Below are positions 17,051-25,480 of a stretch of 64,000 bases of DNA, in pieces (the stretch's first letter is position 1; every line of letters begins with the position of its first letter). The stretch comes from Bdellovibrionales bacterium Ga0074137. Lineage in GTDB: Bacteria; Bdellovibrionota; Bdellovibrionia; Bdellovibrionales; JAMPXM01. The position numbers and the translations under genes are program-made. The notes under the pieces are model-generated. The model was not told where the DNA came from. It worked only from the letters and a program-made list of their open reading frames with translations, and made no database searches. The stretch covers positions 1 through 64,000 of the forward strand of contig LNDT01000012.1 of assembly GCA_001464715.1 (NCBI GenBank), written 5' to 3'.

Positions 17051-17827
17051 ATGAAAACTAACTTTCGGCTTTTCGTTTCTTTCGTTTCTGGGGTCGTCGC
17101 CCTCATGGTGACTTCGTTTGCGATTCCGGTTTTATCAGAGACCGCGGGGACTCTCGAAGAAGAGGCCTTCTCGGTTTCGCCGATGGAGATGAATTTTACT
17201 TTGGTAGCGGGCGCGAAGCTCACTTCTAAATTTCGCGTTAAAAACAAAAGTGACTCATCGATGAGAATTCGCGTTGACGCTTTTGAGCGCACGAACGAGC
17301 TGGACGGCGCCGAACGTCGCCAGCCGACCAAAAAATTAAAGCTGAGTGATCGCGAGTTCGAAGTCCCTGGTGGTGGTGAAAAAGAAATCGAAATTTCATA
17401 CACAGGACCCAAAAAACTAAAAACCGAGAGCGCCTACCGGGTCGTCATTAAACAAGTCGATGCGGATGTTGCCGTTGAAACCGGAAAGTCACTGGATCTT
17501 CGCTTTGTCTATGTTGCGTCCGTTTATGTTTCACCCGACAAAGCGAAGTCGAATCTTTTGGTCGAACGAGTTCTACGTATCAATGGAACAAGTGTCGAAG
17601 TTGATTTTTCAAACAGCGGTAGTGCTCATCAAAAGCTGAGTGGCGTCGAAATAAAGATTCGTCAGGGTGTCGCCGAAGCTGAGCGTCAGTTCGAAATTTC
17701 AGAGAAAACTCGTCGCCAATTATCGCGATTGAACGTCCTTGCTCGTGGACGATTGCGTACGGTTCTTGAGGTTTCGCCTGGGAAAGATTTGATCGACGGA
17801 CTTCCGATCAACGTGAGTGTAAAGTAA
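17051..17827 (+). CDS. PapD-like periplasmic (pilus-type) chaperone
   Basis: The protein has 258 residues with a signal peptide (MKTNFRLFVSFVSGVVALMV to about residue 30). An immunoglobulin-like N-terminal domain follows, of the type in fimbrial assembly chaperones: FSVSPMEMNFTLVAGAKLTSKFRVKNKS, then a G1-like strand region with YRVVIKQVDADV. The second domain (VYVSPDKAKSNLLV onwards) is weaker. No usher gene and no recognisable pilin are adjacent. Related stand-alone proteins in Bdellovibrio-type genomes are annotated as molecular chaperones of unknown clients. The start is the ATG before the signal peptide; a frame beginning at 17018 is less likely. Confidence 0.7.
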   Translation: MKTNFRLFVSFVSGVVALMVTSFAIPVLSETAGTLEEEAFSVSPMEMNFTLVAGAKLTSKFRVKNKSDSSMRIRVDAFERTNELDGAERRQPTKKLKLSDREFEVPGGGEKEIEISYTGPKKLKTESAYRVVIKQVDADVAVETGKSLDLRFVYVASVYVSPDKAKSNLLVERVLRINGTSVEVDFSNSGSAHQKLSGVEIKIRQGVAEAERQFEISEKTRRQLSRLNVLARGRLRTVLEVSPGKDLIDGLPINVSVK

Positions 17828-17833
17828 ATTCCA

Positions 17834-19057
17834 CTAGGGCTCGTAGTTCGCGAGGTATGTCTGTATCGAATCAAGATCGGTATACCCGTAGTAGTATCTG
17901 AGCACGGCTTCTTCTGTCAGAGTCGACATGCCCTTCTGTCGTGCCAGGGCGTTCAGCTGAAGTTTTGATTGCTTCTGATTGATGGCATCAGAGATTTCTG
18001 CATCGACGACAAAGAGCTCGAATAAGGGAATGCGGCCCGCATAGCCTTTGACGCAAGCATCACATGACTGTCCGGCCATATAGAATTGCGTGTCCTCAGG
18101 AATCGGCAGAATGGAATTTAAGAACTCTATTTTGTCATCCGGCAAGTGTGTGGGCTCTTTACACTTCGCACAGAGCGATGGGATGAGGCGCTGACCGAGA
18201 GAGCAAATAAGAGTCGTCGCAATGTTTGTGGGGTGAATATCTAAAGCTTCGAGGCGCGAGACGACGCCGACCGCATCGCGCGAGTGCAGTGTCGTCAAGA
18301 CCAAGTGGCCAGTTTGCGCCAGCTGGAGGGCGGCATGGGCCGACTCTTCATCACGAATTTCTCCTAGGAAAATCACGTCGGCATCTTGTCGCATGAAGGC
18401 TCGGCTTAAGGACGCGAAACTCGTCTTTGAAGTGACTTGAGTGTGATTCACATAGGGGAGTCGTGTCTCAACGGGATCTTCGGCCGTGATGATTTTGCGT
18501 TCAGCCGAGGCCAGAGTATTGATGATCGAGTAGATGGTCGTCGTTTTTCCGGATCCAGCGGGACCATTTAGAACAATCAAACCAGACTTTTGCTGGGTGA
18601 CGCGAATCAGCTTCATCCGCATCTCTTCGGTCATCTGAAGTTTATTGATGGAAAGGTTCTGATTGCTGTTTCTTTGGACTCGAATCACCAATTCTTCGAT
18701 CCCGGCCGAGGGAACCGTAGAAATTCGAAGGACCACGTGATCGCCACCACTGGAGACCACCATCTGGCCATCGAGGGGAATGCCAACATCGGAGCTCGAC
18801 ATTTCTGCGAGAACTTTTATGCGAGCAATAATTTCGTTGTAGTAGTTTGTAATAAAATTGGCGCGAATAGTTTGAAGTTTTCCATGAACCCGGTAGCGCA
18901 GAAGGTAGCGGTCGGGATGTTCAGTCGTTGGAATATGCGGCGATAGATGAATGTCGCTGGCGCGAAGTTTTAAGGCAGAAGAAATAATAAAGTCGACAGC
19001 ATCAATTGCGTTAGTGGGGCGCCCGGCGGGTGGTCTTAGGCTGTGGACTCTTTCCAT
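17834..19057 (-). CDS. GspE/PilB-type secretion ATPase, stand-alone
   Basis: The protein is a short member (about 407 residues) of the type II secretion/type IV pilus ATPase family. It has a middle domain with RASDIHLSPH, a Walker A motif GPAGSGKTTT (~165-174), an Asp box region, a Walker B region DVIFLGEIRD (~227-236), a His box (TGHLVLTTLHS) and two CxxC pairs (Cys ~296/299 and ~332/335) that bind zinc as in GspE and PilB. The long N-terminal domain of GspE that docks on GspL is missing. No GspD-, GspF- or pilin-like gene is nearby, so its partners must lie elsewhere. Start is the first ATG; a TTG at 19084 is possible. Confidence 0.92.
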   Translation of the reverse strand: MERVHSLRPPAGRPTNAIDAVDFIISSALKLRASDIHLSPHIPTTEHPDRYLLRYRVHGKLQTIRANFITNYYNEIIARIKVLAEMSSSDVGIPLDGQMVVSSGGDHVVLRISTVPSAGIEELVIRVQRNSNQNLSINKLQMTEEMRMKLIRVTQQKSGLIVLNGPAGSGKTTTIYSIINTLASAERKIITAEDPVETRLPYVNHTQVTSKTSFASLSRAFMRQDADVIFLGEIRDEESAHAALQLAQTGHLVLTTLHSRDAVGVVSRLEALDIHPTNIATTLICSLGQRLIPSLCAKCKEPTHLPDDKIEFLNSILPIPEDTQFYMAGQSCDACVKGYAGRIPLFELFVVDAEISDAINQKQSKLQLNALARQKGMSTLTEEAVLRYYYGYTDLDSIQTYLANYEP

Positions 19058-19120
19058 ACGTGCATCAGCGTAGCGTGTGGTCAATTGTACGTGAAGACAA
19101 ATATTAAGTCGGGCTCGAGA

Positions 19121-20560
19121 TCACTTCTTTGACCGTACACTCATTTCGAAATTGGCGAGAGCTTCGGAGTTTGCGCCGATGATAGCTCCTTTTAGTTGAA
19201 CATTGTTTTTTTCCGGTGGCTGAAGTTCAAACGTCATAAAATTGAGTTTGACGTCAACTCCGGTGATTTGGCGTGGATTTGGGATTGTATTCCAATTGGA
19301 AGGATAGGTTTTTGAGTGCAGCGCACTGGACGTAAATTCATAAGTTTCATAGCCCAACCACTTTGACTCGATTTTTGACACCTCGCTTAAATGTCGATCT
19401 CCTGAGACGAAGACGACCGGCGATGTTTTGAGAATTCTAAGCTGTTCCAAAAATGTTTTGAGGCTTTCGGGATGGCGCCCTTCGTAGGATTCGAAACGGT
19501 GATAGGCACCGAACCACTGATCTCCGCTGATGAGCCAGGAGGGTTTTCGTAGGGCCTTGAGATTTGAAAATAGCCACGTCTCTTGTTCGGCTCCGAAATG
19601 TGTTTTCAAGTCTCGAAATGACCGGTTGTCGAGAAGAAAAAAACCGTAGCCGAAAGCACTGAAGCGCGAGCTTAGACCTGGCCCCTTTATAAACTCAGGG
19701 ACTTCGCTGGAAAGTGCTCGGGGAAAAAAGGCTTCAAGCACTTTTTGAGATTCTAGTTTGAAGGGATTAGTGGCATCACCATCTTTCATTCCGTAGTCAT
19801 GATCATCCCAAGTGACGACAGTCGGAACCAATTGCTTCCATCTAAAAAAATCGAGCGCGAGAAATGTTTCAACGTAGCGGGTCCATAGCGAAGCCTCATC
19901 CATGGGGCTTTTGAAGCGGCCATTGGCAACTTCCGCATAGACATTGTCGCCAATCAGAAAGAGCAGATCTGGTTTTTCATCTTGCACAGATTTCCACATC
20001 GCTCGGCTTGGCTCGAGATAGGCATCGTAGAGGCAGCTGGCTACTGCGATTTTCGCACGTCGTGGTGAAAGATCGAGCGCTCTAAATGTGCGTCGGTCAA
20101 GAACGTTGCCCGGTCCATCCCGAAGCCTCAGTTCATAGCTTTGACTTAAAGAAAGATCTGAAATTCGAAGGTGAACAACGGCCGTATCAGACGTTTCGAT
20201 AGAGAACCTAGCCACCGATTTTGGTTGAAGAAGATTTCCCTTCGAATCGGCAATCTCAAAGCTCAGCGTTTGGGCCTTGGGCACGATCACAGCAATCTGC
20301 GTGCTGGTTGCGTTTGTTAGGCCCTGCAGAATGGGAAACCCTGGCAAGGTTGGCGGCTTTGGTGAGCTCGCGCAGCCGCCATTGAAAGCGGTCAGTAGGA
20401 CGAAAAAAGTAATGGCAGGGACACAACTCTTGCGAGACCGCGAAAGATCAGTCGTGTTGGCTTTCGTGGGATCTTCGCATTTCCCAGAGGAAGTGAGAAA
20501 TATAAGGGCGGCGCGTTTCGCCCGTCGAGACCATAAGGAGCTTTGTGATTTTAAGATCAT
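19121..20560 (-). CDS. PhoD-like metallophosphatase, probable lipoprotein
   Basis: The C-terminal two thirds is a PhoD-type phosphatase: ASCLYDAY, the metal site LLFLIGDNVY, VVTWDDHDYGMKDGD, LLDNRSF, ISGDQWFGAY and VFVSGDRHLSEVS. An N-terminal segment ending TAFNGGCASS looks like a lipobox, so it is probably anchored in the envelope. The nearest in-frame ATG is at 20560, which puts about 40 residues before that signal region and overlaps the upstream deaminase-like gene by 113 bases. No GTG or TTG lies in between. Either the gene uses that start, an unusual start codon, or the true beginning is mis-read. PhoD enzymes hydrolyse phosphodiesters and phosphomonoesters outside the cytoplasm. Confidence 0.82.
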   Translation of the reverse strand: MILKSQSSLWSRRAKRAALIFLTSSGKCEDPTKANTTDLSRSRKSCVPAITFFVLLTAFNGGCASSPKPPTLPGFPILQGLTNATSTQIAVIVPKAQTLSFEIADSKGNLLQPKSVARFSIETSDTAVVHLRISDLSLSQSYELRLRDGPGNVLDRRTFRALDLSPRRAKIAVASCLYDAYLEPSRAMWKSVQDEKPDLLFLIGDNVYAEVANGRFKSPMDEASLWTRYVETFLALDFFRWKQLVPTVVTWDDHDYGMKDGDATNPFKLESQKVLEAFFPRALSSEVPEFIKGPGLSSRFSAFGYGFFLLDNRSFRDLKTHFGAEQETWLFSNLKALRKPSWLISGDQWFGAYHRFESYEGRHPESLKTFLEQLRILKTSPVVFVSGDRHLSEVSKIESKWLGYETYEFTSSALHSKTYPSNWNTIPNPRQITGVDVKLNFMTFELQPPEKNNVQLKGAIIGANSEALANFEMSVRSKK

Positions 20561-22094
20561 ATGGATCCGTGAAAAGAAGAATGAGTTGCTCTTGAATAAA
20601 ATTGGTGTCGAGAGTGACATAGTTGTCTGTCCCGATTCCAAGCTCAAGATTTTTCTTTTCCCACCAGGAAAAAGGATGATCTTTGTAGTCTTCAAAAAGT
20701 GCTGAAAGTTTGTTGTTCGACGAGGGAAGAGAAACAAGAGAAACACCCTTATCAATCATACGGTTGAGAACGTCGTGCTGGTAGAGTTCGACTTCACGCG
20801 CCGTATGAAACTTGGCTTTTGTGAAGAGCAGAATCTCGTCGGTTTCCAGTCGTTCTCCCGCGATCAGTTTTTCTCGGACTAAATTCGAGTGATCTTGCCA
20901 ATCCATTTCACTGACTTCGTTGTACTCAAGGGTGCCGGCGCGAATCGCTTCACCCCGCGCATTCCACTTAAGAACTCTCTGGTAGAGTGAATGAAAATAA
21001 AAGTTGGGGTTTATCCCCAGCGAAAGCCCGTGCTCGAGCGTATCAATACGCCAAATATTCATGGCGTTGTCGACGGCTTGTATACCTTTTCTGAGGGTCT
21101 TCCAAACTTCGCCGTGATGGCTTCGAACTTTGAACCCGCGGTACTGAAGCTTTCTAAAGCCAAGTTTCATGTCTACGAAGTGGCTCTTTCGAAAAAGCTC
21201 CGCTTCATTTCCGACGGTGTCGACTTCGTTCATCACCTCAAGCAAGAAGGGATGCTTGTCGATCAGCTGTAAGATTTCATTCACTTGGTGAAGGAAGTGT
21301 TCTTTCTTTGATTTGAAACGAACGTTGTCGAAAAAATTCGATTCCTTCCGAAATGATGGAGAGAGTGTGAAGTTCCACTGAGGGTACTCGCTCTTGAATT
21401 TCATAAAGCCGTCGTAAAGGCCCAAAACGACATCTTCTTCCGTTACATCTTCAAGACCCGGGACTTTTTCAGACTCATCGGAGGTGGCTCTAGAGATCGA
21501 AAACTTCAGCCGAATGAATCCAACATTGTAAAGCCCATACAGGGTCTTCGCCATGTGGTAAGCCGCTTCAGCGTGGGCCTCTCGGTCGACCAAAAGAAGT
21601 TTTGGAAGCATCAAAATACTTAAGTACCGACTGAATCGCTCGTTATCTTTAATTTTAAGAAGTCGTTCGACGTCTTGGACGGACCGAATTGGCAACGCCG
21701 ACGGGCCGTAAATATCGGTGATCTTTTTTTCGTAGATCGATTTGTTTGGTCCTTCCAGAAGCTTTTTGATTCGAGGGAAAACAAAATCCGCTGAAAGAGC
21801 GCCGGTCAGATGCGTGTGCTCGTCGCGGTAGGGAAGTGGAAAACGTCTGAAGAACTCGAAGAGGCCCGCGGCGACATCATGCTTCAGTAGCGTTTCAATA
21901 CCGATCTGATCAGTTTGGTAGGCCGAAATGAGCCCGCGAAATTCCTTTAGCTTTTTTGTGAGCTCTGAATCGCGGCGGACTCGATCGGCATTCATCATGA
22001 GTTCGAGCGTGTCGTCGAGAGTGATGCCGTTGGTTTCAGAAATGATCTCGATGAAAGCTTGTGTGAGATCTTCTATTTTATTTGGGTGTTCCAT
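20448..22094 (-). CDS. Adenosine-deaminase-like metal-dependent hydrolase
   Basis: The protein has 548 residues, longer than a classical adenosine deaminase (about 340). It has the metal-binding HxH in RDEHTHLTGALS (His93, His95). Further on are KVRSHHGEVW (matching the H(A)GE motif), DTLEHGLSLG (the HG motif), SLPSSNNKLS (in place of CPtSN) and IGTDNYVTLD (in place of GTDDP). All catalytic positions have a match, so hydrolytic activity is plausible, but the variant motifs and ~90-residue N-terminal extension mean the substrate may not be adenosine. It is the first of two overlapping leftward genes; the phosphatase gene starts inside its 3' end. Confidence 0.85.
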   Translation of the reverse strand: MEHPNKIEDLTQAFIEIISETNGITLDDTLELMMNADRVRRDSELTKKLKEFRGLISAYQTDQIGIETLLKHDVAAGLFEFFRRFPLPYRDEHTHLTGALSADFVFPRIKKLLEGPNKSIYEKKITDIYGPSALPIRSVQDVERLLKIKDNERFSRYLSILMLPKLLLVDREAHAEAAYHMAKTLYGLYNVGFIRLKFSISRATSDESEKVPGLEDVTEEDVVLGLYDGFMKFKSEYPQWNFTLSPSFRKESNFFDNVRFKSKKEHFLHQVNEILQLIDKHPFLLEVMNEVDTVGNEAELFRKSHFVDMKLGFRKLQYRGFKVRSHHGEVWKTLRKGIQAVDNAMNIWRIDTLEHGLSLGINPNFYFHSLYQRVLKWNARGEAIRAGTLEYNEVSEMDWQDHSNLVREKLIAGERLETDEILLFTKAKFHTAREVELYQHDVLNRMIDKGVSLVSLPSSNNKLSALFEDYKDHPFSWWEKKNLELGIGTDNYVTLDTNFIQEQLILLFTDPYDLKITKLLMVSTGETRRPYISHFLWEMRRSHESQHD

Positions 22095-22145
22095 GGCTGA
22101 GTATATTCCAAAGTGCTTAAAAATGCACTGGGTTTTATTTTTTCC

Positions 22146-23000
22146 TCAGAGCGGGCCGCGGCTTGGTTCAGAACAGAACGGGTGGATGCTTTTGTCCTGA
22201 ACGACTGTTTTGTTGGCAAAGTCGTAGCTGAATTTGTGATCCCAAGACGTACACCAAATTGCTTTTGATTTATCGATCCCTTTTCCCTGGGCATCCGAGA
22301 CCATCGGCACGTCGGCAATTTTAAAGAGGCACGTTTCAAGCTCAAGTGAAGAATTGCGAGCGCTTGGATTGACGGTTCCCTCAATGAGGCCCGTGGTTGC
22401 CAGAAGTTCGGACTTGAAAACGGTTCCGTGGGGAGGCTTCATGTCGAAGTACCAAGTGGCGTTGTCGGCATCAAGATCAGCGGGATCGCGATTCCATTTG
22501 TAAAGATCGAATCGACCGTAAGACTCAAATGACGTCGCTAGGGGATCGGCGTGGCTTGAGTCGATAACCCAATTTTCGTGGCGCATAAGACTGTAAGCAC
22601 CAAACTGCTTGTGCACGAATGTGAAATCTCTCTCTACAGTTCCATCGGGGAGAAGTTGAGATTCAAACATGCAGCCGCGAAGGTACTGAACAATGCCATA
22701 GCGCGAGATTTCTTTCGGTGTCGTCGTCTGCACGATAAAGCGTGTATCCGTCATGTAGGAAGCAAATTCGGCGCGCTCATTGGGAAGAAGAACTTTGATT
22801 TTTCGCTCAACGAATTTCACGCTTTTAAGGTCGCAGGTCCCGGCGGACTTGCAATCGACCTGCGGAGGCATTGTTGCGGATCGTTTTGAGAGTTCTTTGA
22901 TGGAGGCCGCCGACTGAGCGCTGGCATTCAGTGATCCTGCGAGGAGAAGTAAAAAACCGAAAGCGATGGCTAAAGTCTTAGGGCCTGTTGTGTTCGACAT
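22146..23000 (-). CDS. Secreted protein of unknown function
   Basis: The protein has 284 residues. A signal peptide (TLAIAFGFLLLLAGSLNASAQ, residues ~9-29) precedes a mature domain with seven cysteines (CKSAGTC, GCMFES, ETCLF, IWCTSW, PFCSEP). They are spread as expected for disulfides in the periplasm. It is rich in aromatic residues and polar turns; no family is recognised. A strong ribosome-binding site (AGGAG five bases before ATG) decides the start. It is separated from the deaminase-like gene by about 50 bases, so co-transcription is possible. Confidence 0.76.
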   Translation of the reverse strand: MSNTTGPKTLAIAFGFLLLLAGSLNASAQSAASIKELSKRSATMPPQVDCKSAGTCDLKSVKFVERKIKVLLPNERAEFASYMTDTRFIVQTTTPKEISRYGIVQYLRGCMFESQLLPDGTVERDFTFVHKQFGAYSLMRHENWVIDSSHADPLATSFESYGRFDLYKWNRDPADLDADNATWYFDMKPPHGTVFKSELLATTGLIEGTVNPSARNSSLELETCLFKIADVPMVSDAQGKGIDKSKAIWCTSWDHKFSYDFANKTVVQDKSIHPFCSEPSRGPL

Positions 23001-23080
23001 ATTTACTCCTGGATATATGGGAGCAAAGTCTTGGGCGTGTTGTCGAGAAGGGCGGGGGAATTAGCCGCCTCGCCAGGCCT

Positions 23081-23617
23081 TCAGGCTAGGCCGCGAGCCG
23101 TCGGATCGGCCGACATCCACCACGCCTGTTTTGAGCGCTCGTATTTTTTGAGCCACGCCGGCGCGGAGCCATCTTTTTCAAATCGAAAGTGAATCGAATT
23201 CGTCGGTGTTTCTTGAATGAAAACGGCGCTGGGAGAAACGGCGCTAATTTTTGAAGCGTCGTGCATCGCTTTAAGCTTTAAGGCAAAAAGACCGGCCACC
23301 AGTTCAGTCGTGGGATCCGCAGGAAAAGGCAAGAGACGCGCATCCGGCGTCGTCGCAATGAGGAAAGGAATTAATGGGTCTGAAATATTATGGAGGAAGC
23401 TGTGGTCCACAGTCTCTGTGATAAAACGCTTCCAGGCGGACTTAACGACGCTAAATTCTGCGGCCATAGCGGCACCATCAAGGGACTCGGAGCCCATTTT
23501 AAAAACAGCCGTTGCGTACCATGTGTGACCGTGAGGTGTTCGGCAAGACGGTGCCGCACTTGAAGTGAAACGATGAGCCGATTCAAAACGGTAGCGAAAT
23601 TTCAGTACAAGACTCAT
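23081..23617 (-). CDS. 6-pyruvoyl-tetrahydropterin synthase/QueD family, CxxxHGH type
   Basis: The protein has 178 residues, a little longer than QueD. The zinc ligands are His15 (ESAHRF) and the pair in CRTPHGH (His29, His31), with the catalytic cysteine Cys25 in the CxxxHGH arrangement typical of QueD (queuosine pathway, 6-carboxy-tetrahydropterin). It also has VDHSFLHN, PTTEL and QETPTNS, matching the second His and the substrate Glu. It lies 7 bases after a paralogue with a different active-site motif, so the pair form one operon. Assignment to QueD rather than another branch rests on this motif. Confidence 0.85.
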   Translation of the reverse strand: MSLVLKFRYRFESAHRFTSSAAPSCRTPHGHTWYATAVFKMGSESLDGAAMAAEFSVVKSAWKRFITETVDHSFLHNISDPLIPFLIATTPDARLLPFPADPTTELVAGLFALKLKAMHDASKISAVSPSAVFIQETPTNSIHFRFEKDGSAPAWLKKYERSKQAWWMSADPTARGLA

Positions 23618-23624
23618 TGGGATC

Positions 23625-24170
23625 TCACTTTGTCACAGAGGAGAGTGGTTGTTCAAAAACAAACGTCGCGCTTTGTCCGCGCGTTTCTTCGACCGTCACT
23701 CGGAGGCAGAGCACCCGTTCGTGAAGTGCTGACCCGGGTTCGTCGTGCACCGAAGACTTCCAAAGTTGAGCGAGATCAAAGCTGAACAGTCGGGCTAATT
23801 CTTCCGAAGTAATGTTTTCAGTTTCCAAAAGAACTGTGTCGTCCGTTGGAAATCGGTAGGAACGTTTTCCGAAGTCGACGGTAACATGCGGTTCGCCGGC
23901 CACGTCGGTCGATCTAATTTGGATCAAGCGGCTTTGCTTCGGAAGAAGGACATGTTCGTCCCAACGCTCTGTCAGATTCTTGATAAGGGGCTTTAAGGTG
24001 TTGAATTCAAAGCCCATCCCCAAGTCACCCAGTCGAGCAAGATCACATTCTATCGCGACTTGGTAGTTGTGTCCGTGCAGTCGTTCAGCCTGGTCGGCAC
24101 TAAACAGTGTGAAATGCGTCGAACTGAACTTAAATGATTCTTTACCCAGGCGGATTGTGAAGTGGTTCAT
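23625..24170 (-). CDS. 6-pyruvoyl-tetrahydropterin synthase family, ExxHGH (PTPS-III-like) type
   Basis: The protein has 181 residues from ATG 24170. The family fold is clear: FKFSSTHFTLFSAD gives the first zinc His (19), then AERLHGHNYQV gives the pair His32/His34, and WDEHVLLP and VEETRGQSA follow. The catalytic Cys is missing; a Glu (Glu29) stands three residues before HGH, the ExxHGH motif described for PTPS-III enzymes. Those replace FolB in folate synthesis in organisms such as Plasmodium and some bacteria. With its CxxxHGH neighbour this gives one enzyme for each branch. A longer TTG start at 24206 is possible. Confidence 0.83.
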   Translation of the reverse strand: MNHFTIRLGKESFKFSSTHFTLFSADQAERLHGHNYQVAIECDLARLGDLGMGFEFNTLKPLIKNLTERWDEHVLLPKQSRLIQIRSTDVAGEPHVTVDFGKRSYRFPTDDTVLLETENITSEELARLFSFDLAQLWKSSVHDEPGSALHERVLCLRVTVEETRGQSATFVFEQPLSSVTK

Positions 24171-24226
24171 CGGCGAGGTCGTACCAAACACTCGGGATGA
24201 ATTCAAACTGTAGGTTTTTATGTGGA

Positions 24227-25480
24227 TCAGCGCCGAGGGGCTTTGGGAGGAAGCTTCGTCGGTACTTGGCTAGGCTGGCGTCCGCTGGCTGAGGGATCTA
24301 GCGAACTTGTAGGGCGCCGAAGCGCGGCAATCAAAGCTCCATCGGACATACCGAATCGTGAATTTAGAGTCCCTGTCTGCACCGTCAAAGCGGCGAGACG
24401 GGGGTAGAGATCCGGGCGAAAGTAGGCTCCCAGTGCGAGCGTGTTGATGCGCTCTTCTTTCGGACTACTTTGGCTCGCGCCTGAAAGGACCGTGACGGCT
24501 CGGCTCAGATTCATGTGCCGGTAATCGAAGTTTTCAGATCGGTCTAAGGCATAAGCCGAGCGCAGTAGGTGCTCTAAAGTTCGAACTTCCGTCGTGCCGA
24601 AACTTTCCATTTTAAAGATTGGCGATCGCTCGACGTGAAGTTTGTACTGAGTGATTCCGTGAAGTTGAAGCGCTCGATTGTCCGTGACCAGTCCGACGAT
24701 CAGTGCGAATCGAACATGAGCGGCGTGGGCTTCGTCGAAGAATTTGTGAGATTTCATTCGTGTGAATTGCGCTTCGACAAGCCCTGTGAAGAATCCATCG
24801 ATCAGATTTTGATCCGTCGAACTCCACAGATGTCGAATATTTCCATACGCTTCGGCAGCGTCCATCAGAGGTCGATCATCAATTGCCGAACCTGATGGCT
24901 TGTAGGTTTTCGCCCAAAGCATCATCGTGTCCAGGAGTCGCTTCTCAACCGTGCGGTCGCTGTTCAGATCGCGAGCAAAACTGGCCGATTGGATCCACTT
25001 TAGCTCTGTCAAGGCACTGGCTTTCATTGCTTCAAACTTGAAAGAAGTGAAGCTTTCAACAGCCACCTGGGCCACGCGATTTCGAGAATTGGAAAAATCC
25101 AATGTGCTGACGATCCATCGATTTAGCTCGGGAGCGCGCTGTCGAATTATTGTGATTCGATTTCGTTCGGCTTCCGTCAGCGCAAAAGGTCGCACCTGCG
25201 CCAAGTTTTTGAAGTCGTCAGGAATCTGCGCGCTCGAAATTGAAGTTGCGGTCTCAAACACGCCGCGTGGAATCGACGGAAGAAAGAAAGCGTTATCGCC
25301 CAGTTCTTTGCGGGAAACTTCAAAACCGTTTTCATCAAGTTCTAAGGAAAAAGGAGATTCCATTTTTCCATTCGAGTTCAGCGTAATTTTTAGGTCTTGT
25401 GATTTCTGAGCCGAATTCTGTGAAGCCCCCGGTGGCCGCAGATCATCGACGCTCAGAGTTTCTATTCCAAGAGCCGTCAC
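24227..25480 (-). CDS. Alginate-lyase-like (alpha/alpha toroid) protein
   Basis: The protein has 417 residues. Its core has LTELKWIQSASFARDL and then MMLWAKTYKPSGSAIDDRPLMDAAEAYG, which follows the Pfam Alginate_lyase pattern 'W...PTGNPINE..L' found in polysaccharide lyases. Helical repeats up to about residue 330 support an alpha/alpha toroid. No signal peptide is visible. The start is GTG at 25478-25480, overlapping the stop of the upstream membrane gene (GTGA), so it is translationally coupled to it. Polysaccharide-degrading activity is only suggested; the catalytic residues were not checked against a structure. Confidence 0.68.
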   Translation of the reverse strand: MTALGIETLSVDDLRPPGASQNSAQKSQDLKITLNSNGKMESPFSLELDENGFEVSRKELGDNAFFLPSIPRGVFETATSISSAQIPDDFKNLAQVRPFALTEAERNRITIIRQRAPELNRWIVSTLDFSNSRNRVAQVAVESFTSFKFEAMKASALTELKWIQSASFARDLNSDRTVEKRLLDTMMLWAKTYKPSGSAIDDRPLMDAAEAYGNIRHLWSSTDQNLIDGFFTGLVEAQFTRMKSHKFFDEAHAAHVRFALIVGLVTDNRALQLHGITQYKLHVERSPIFKMESFGTTEVRTLEHLLRSAYALDRSENFDYRHMNLSRAVTVLSGASQSSPKEERINTLALGAYFRPDLYPRLAALTVQTGTLNSRFGMSDGALIAALRRPTSSLDPSASGRQPSQVPTKLPPKAPRR

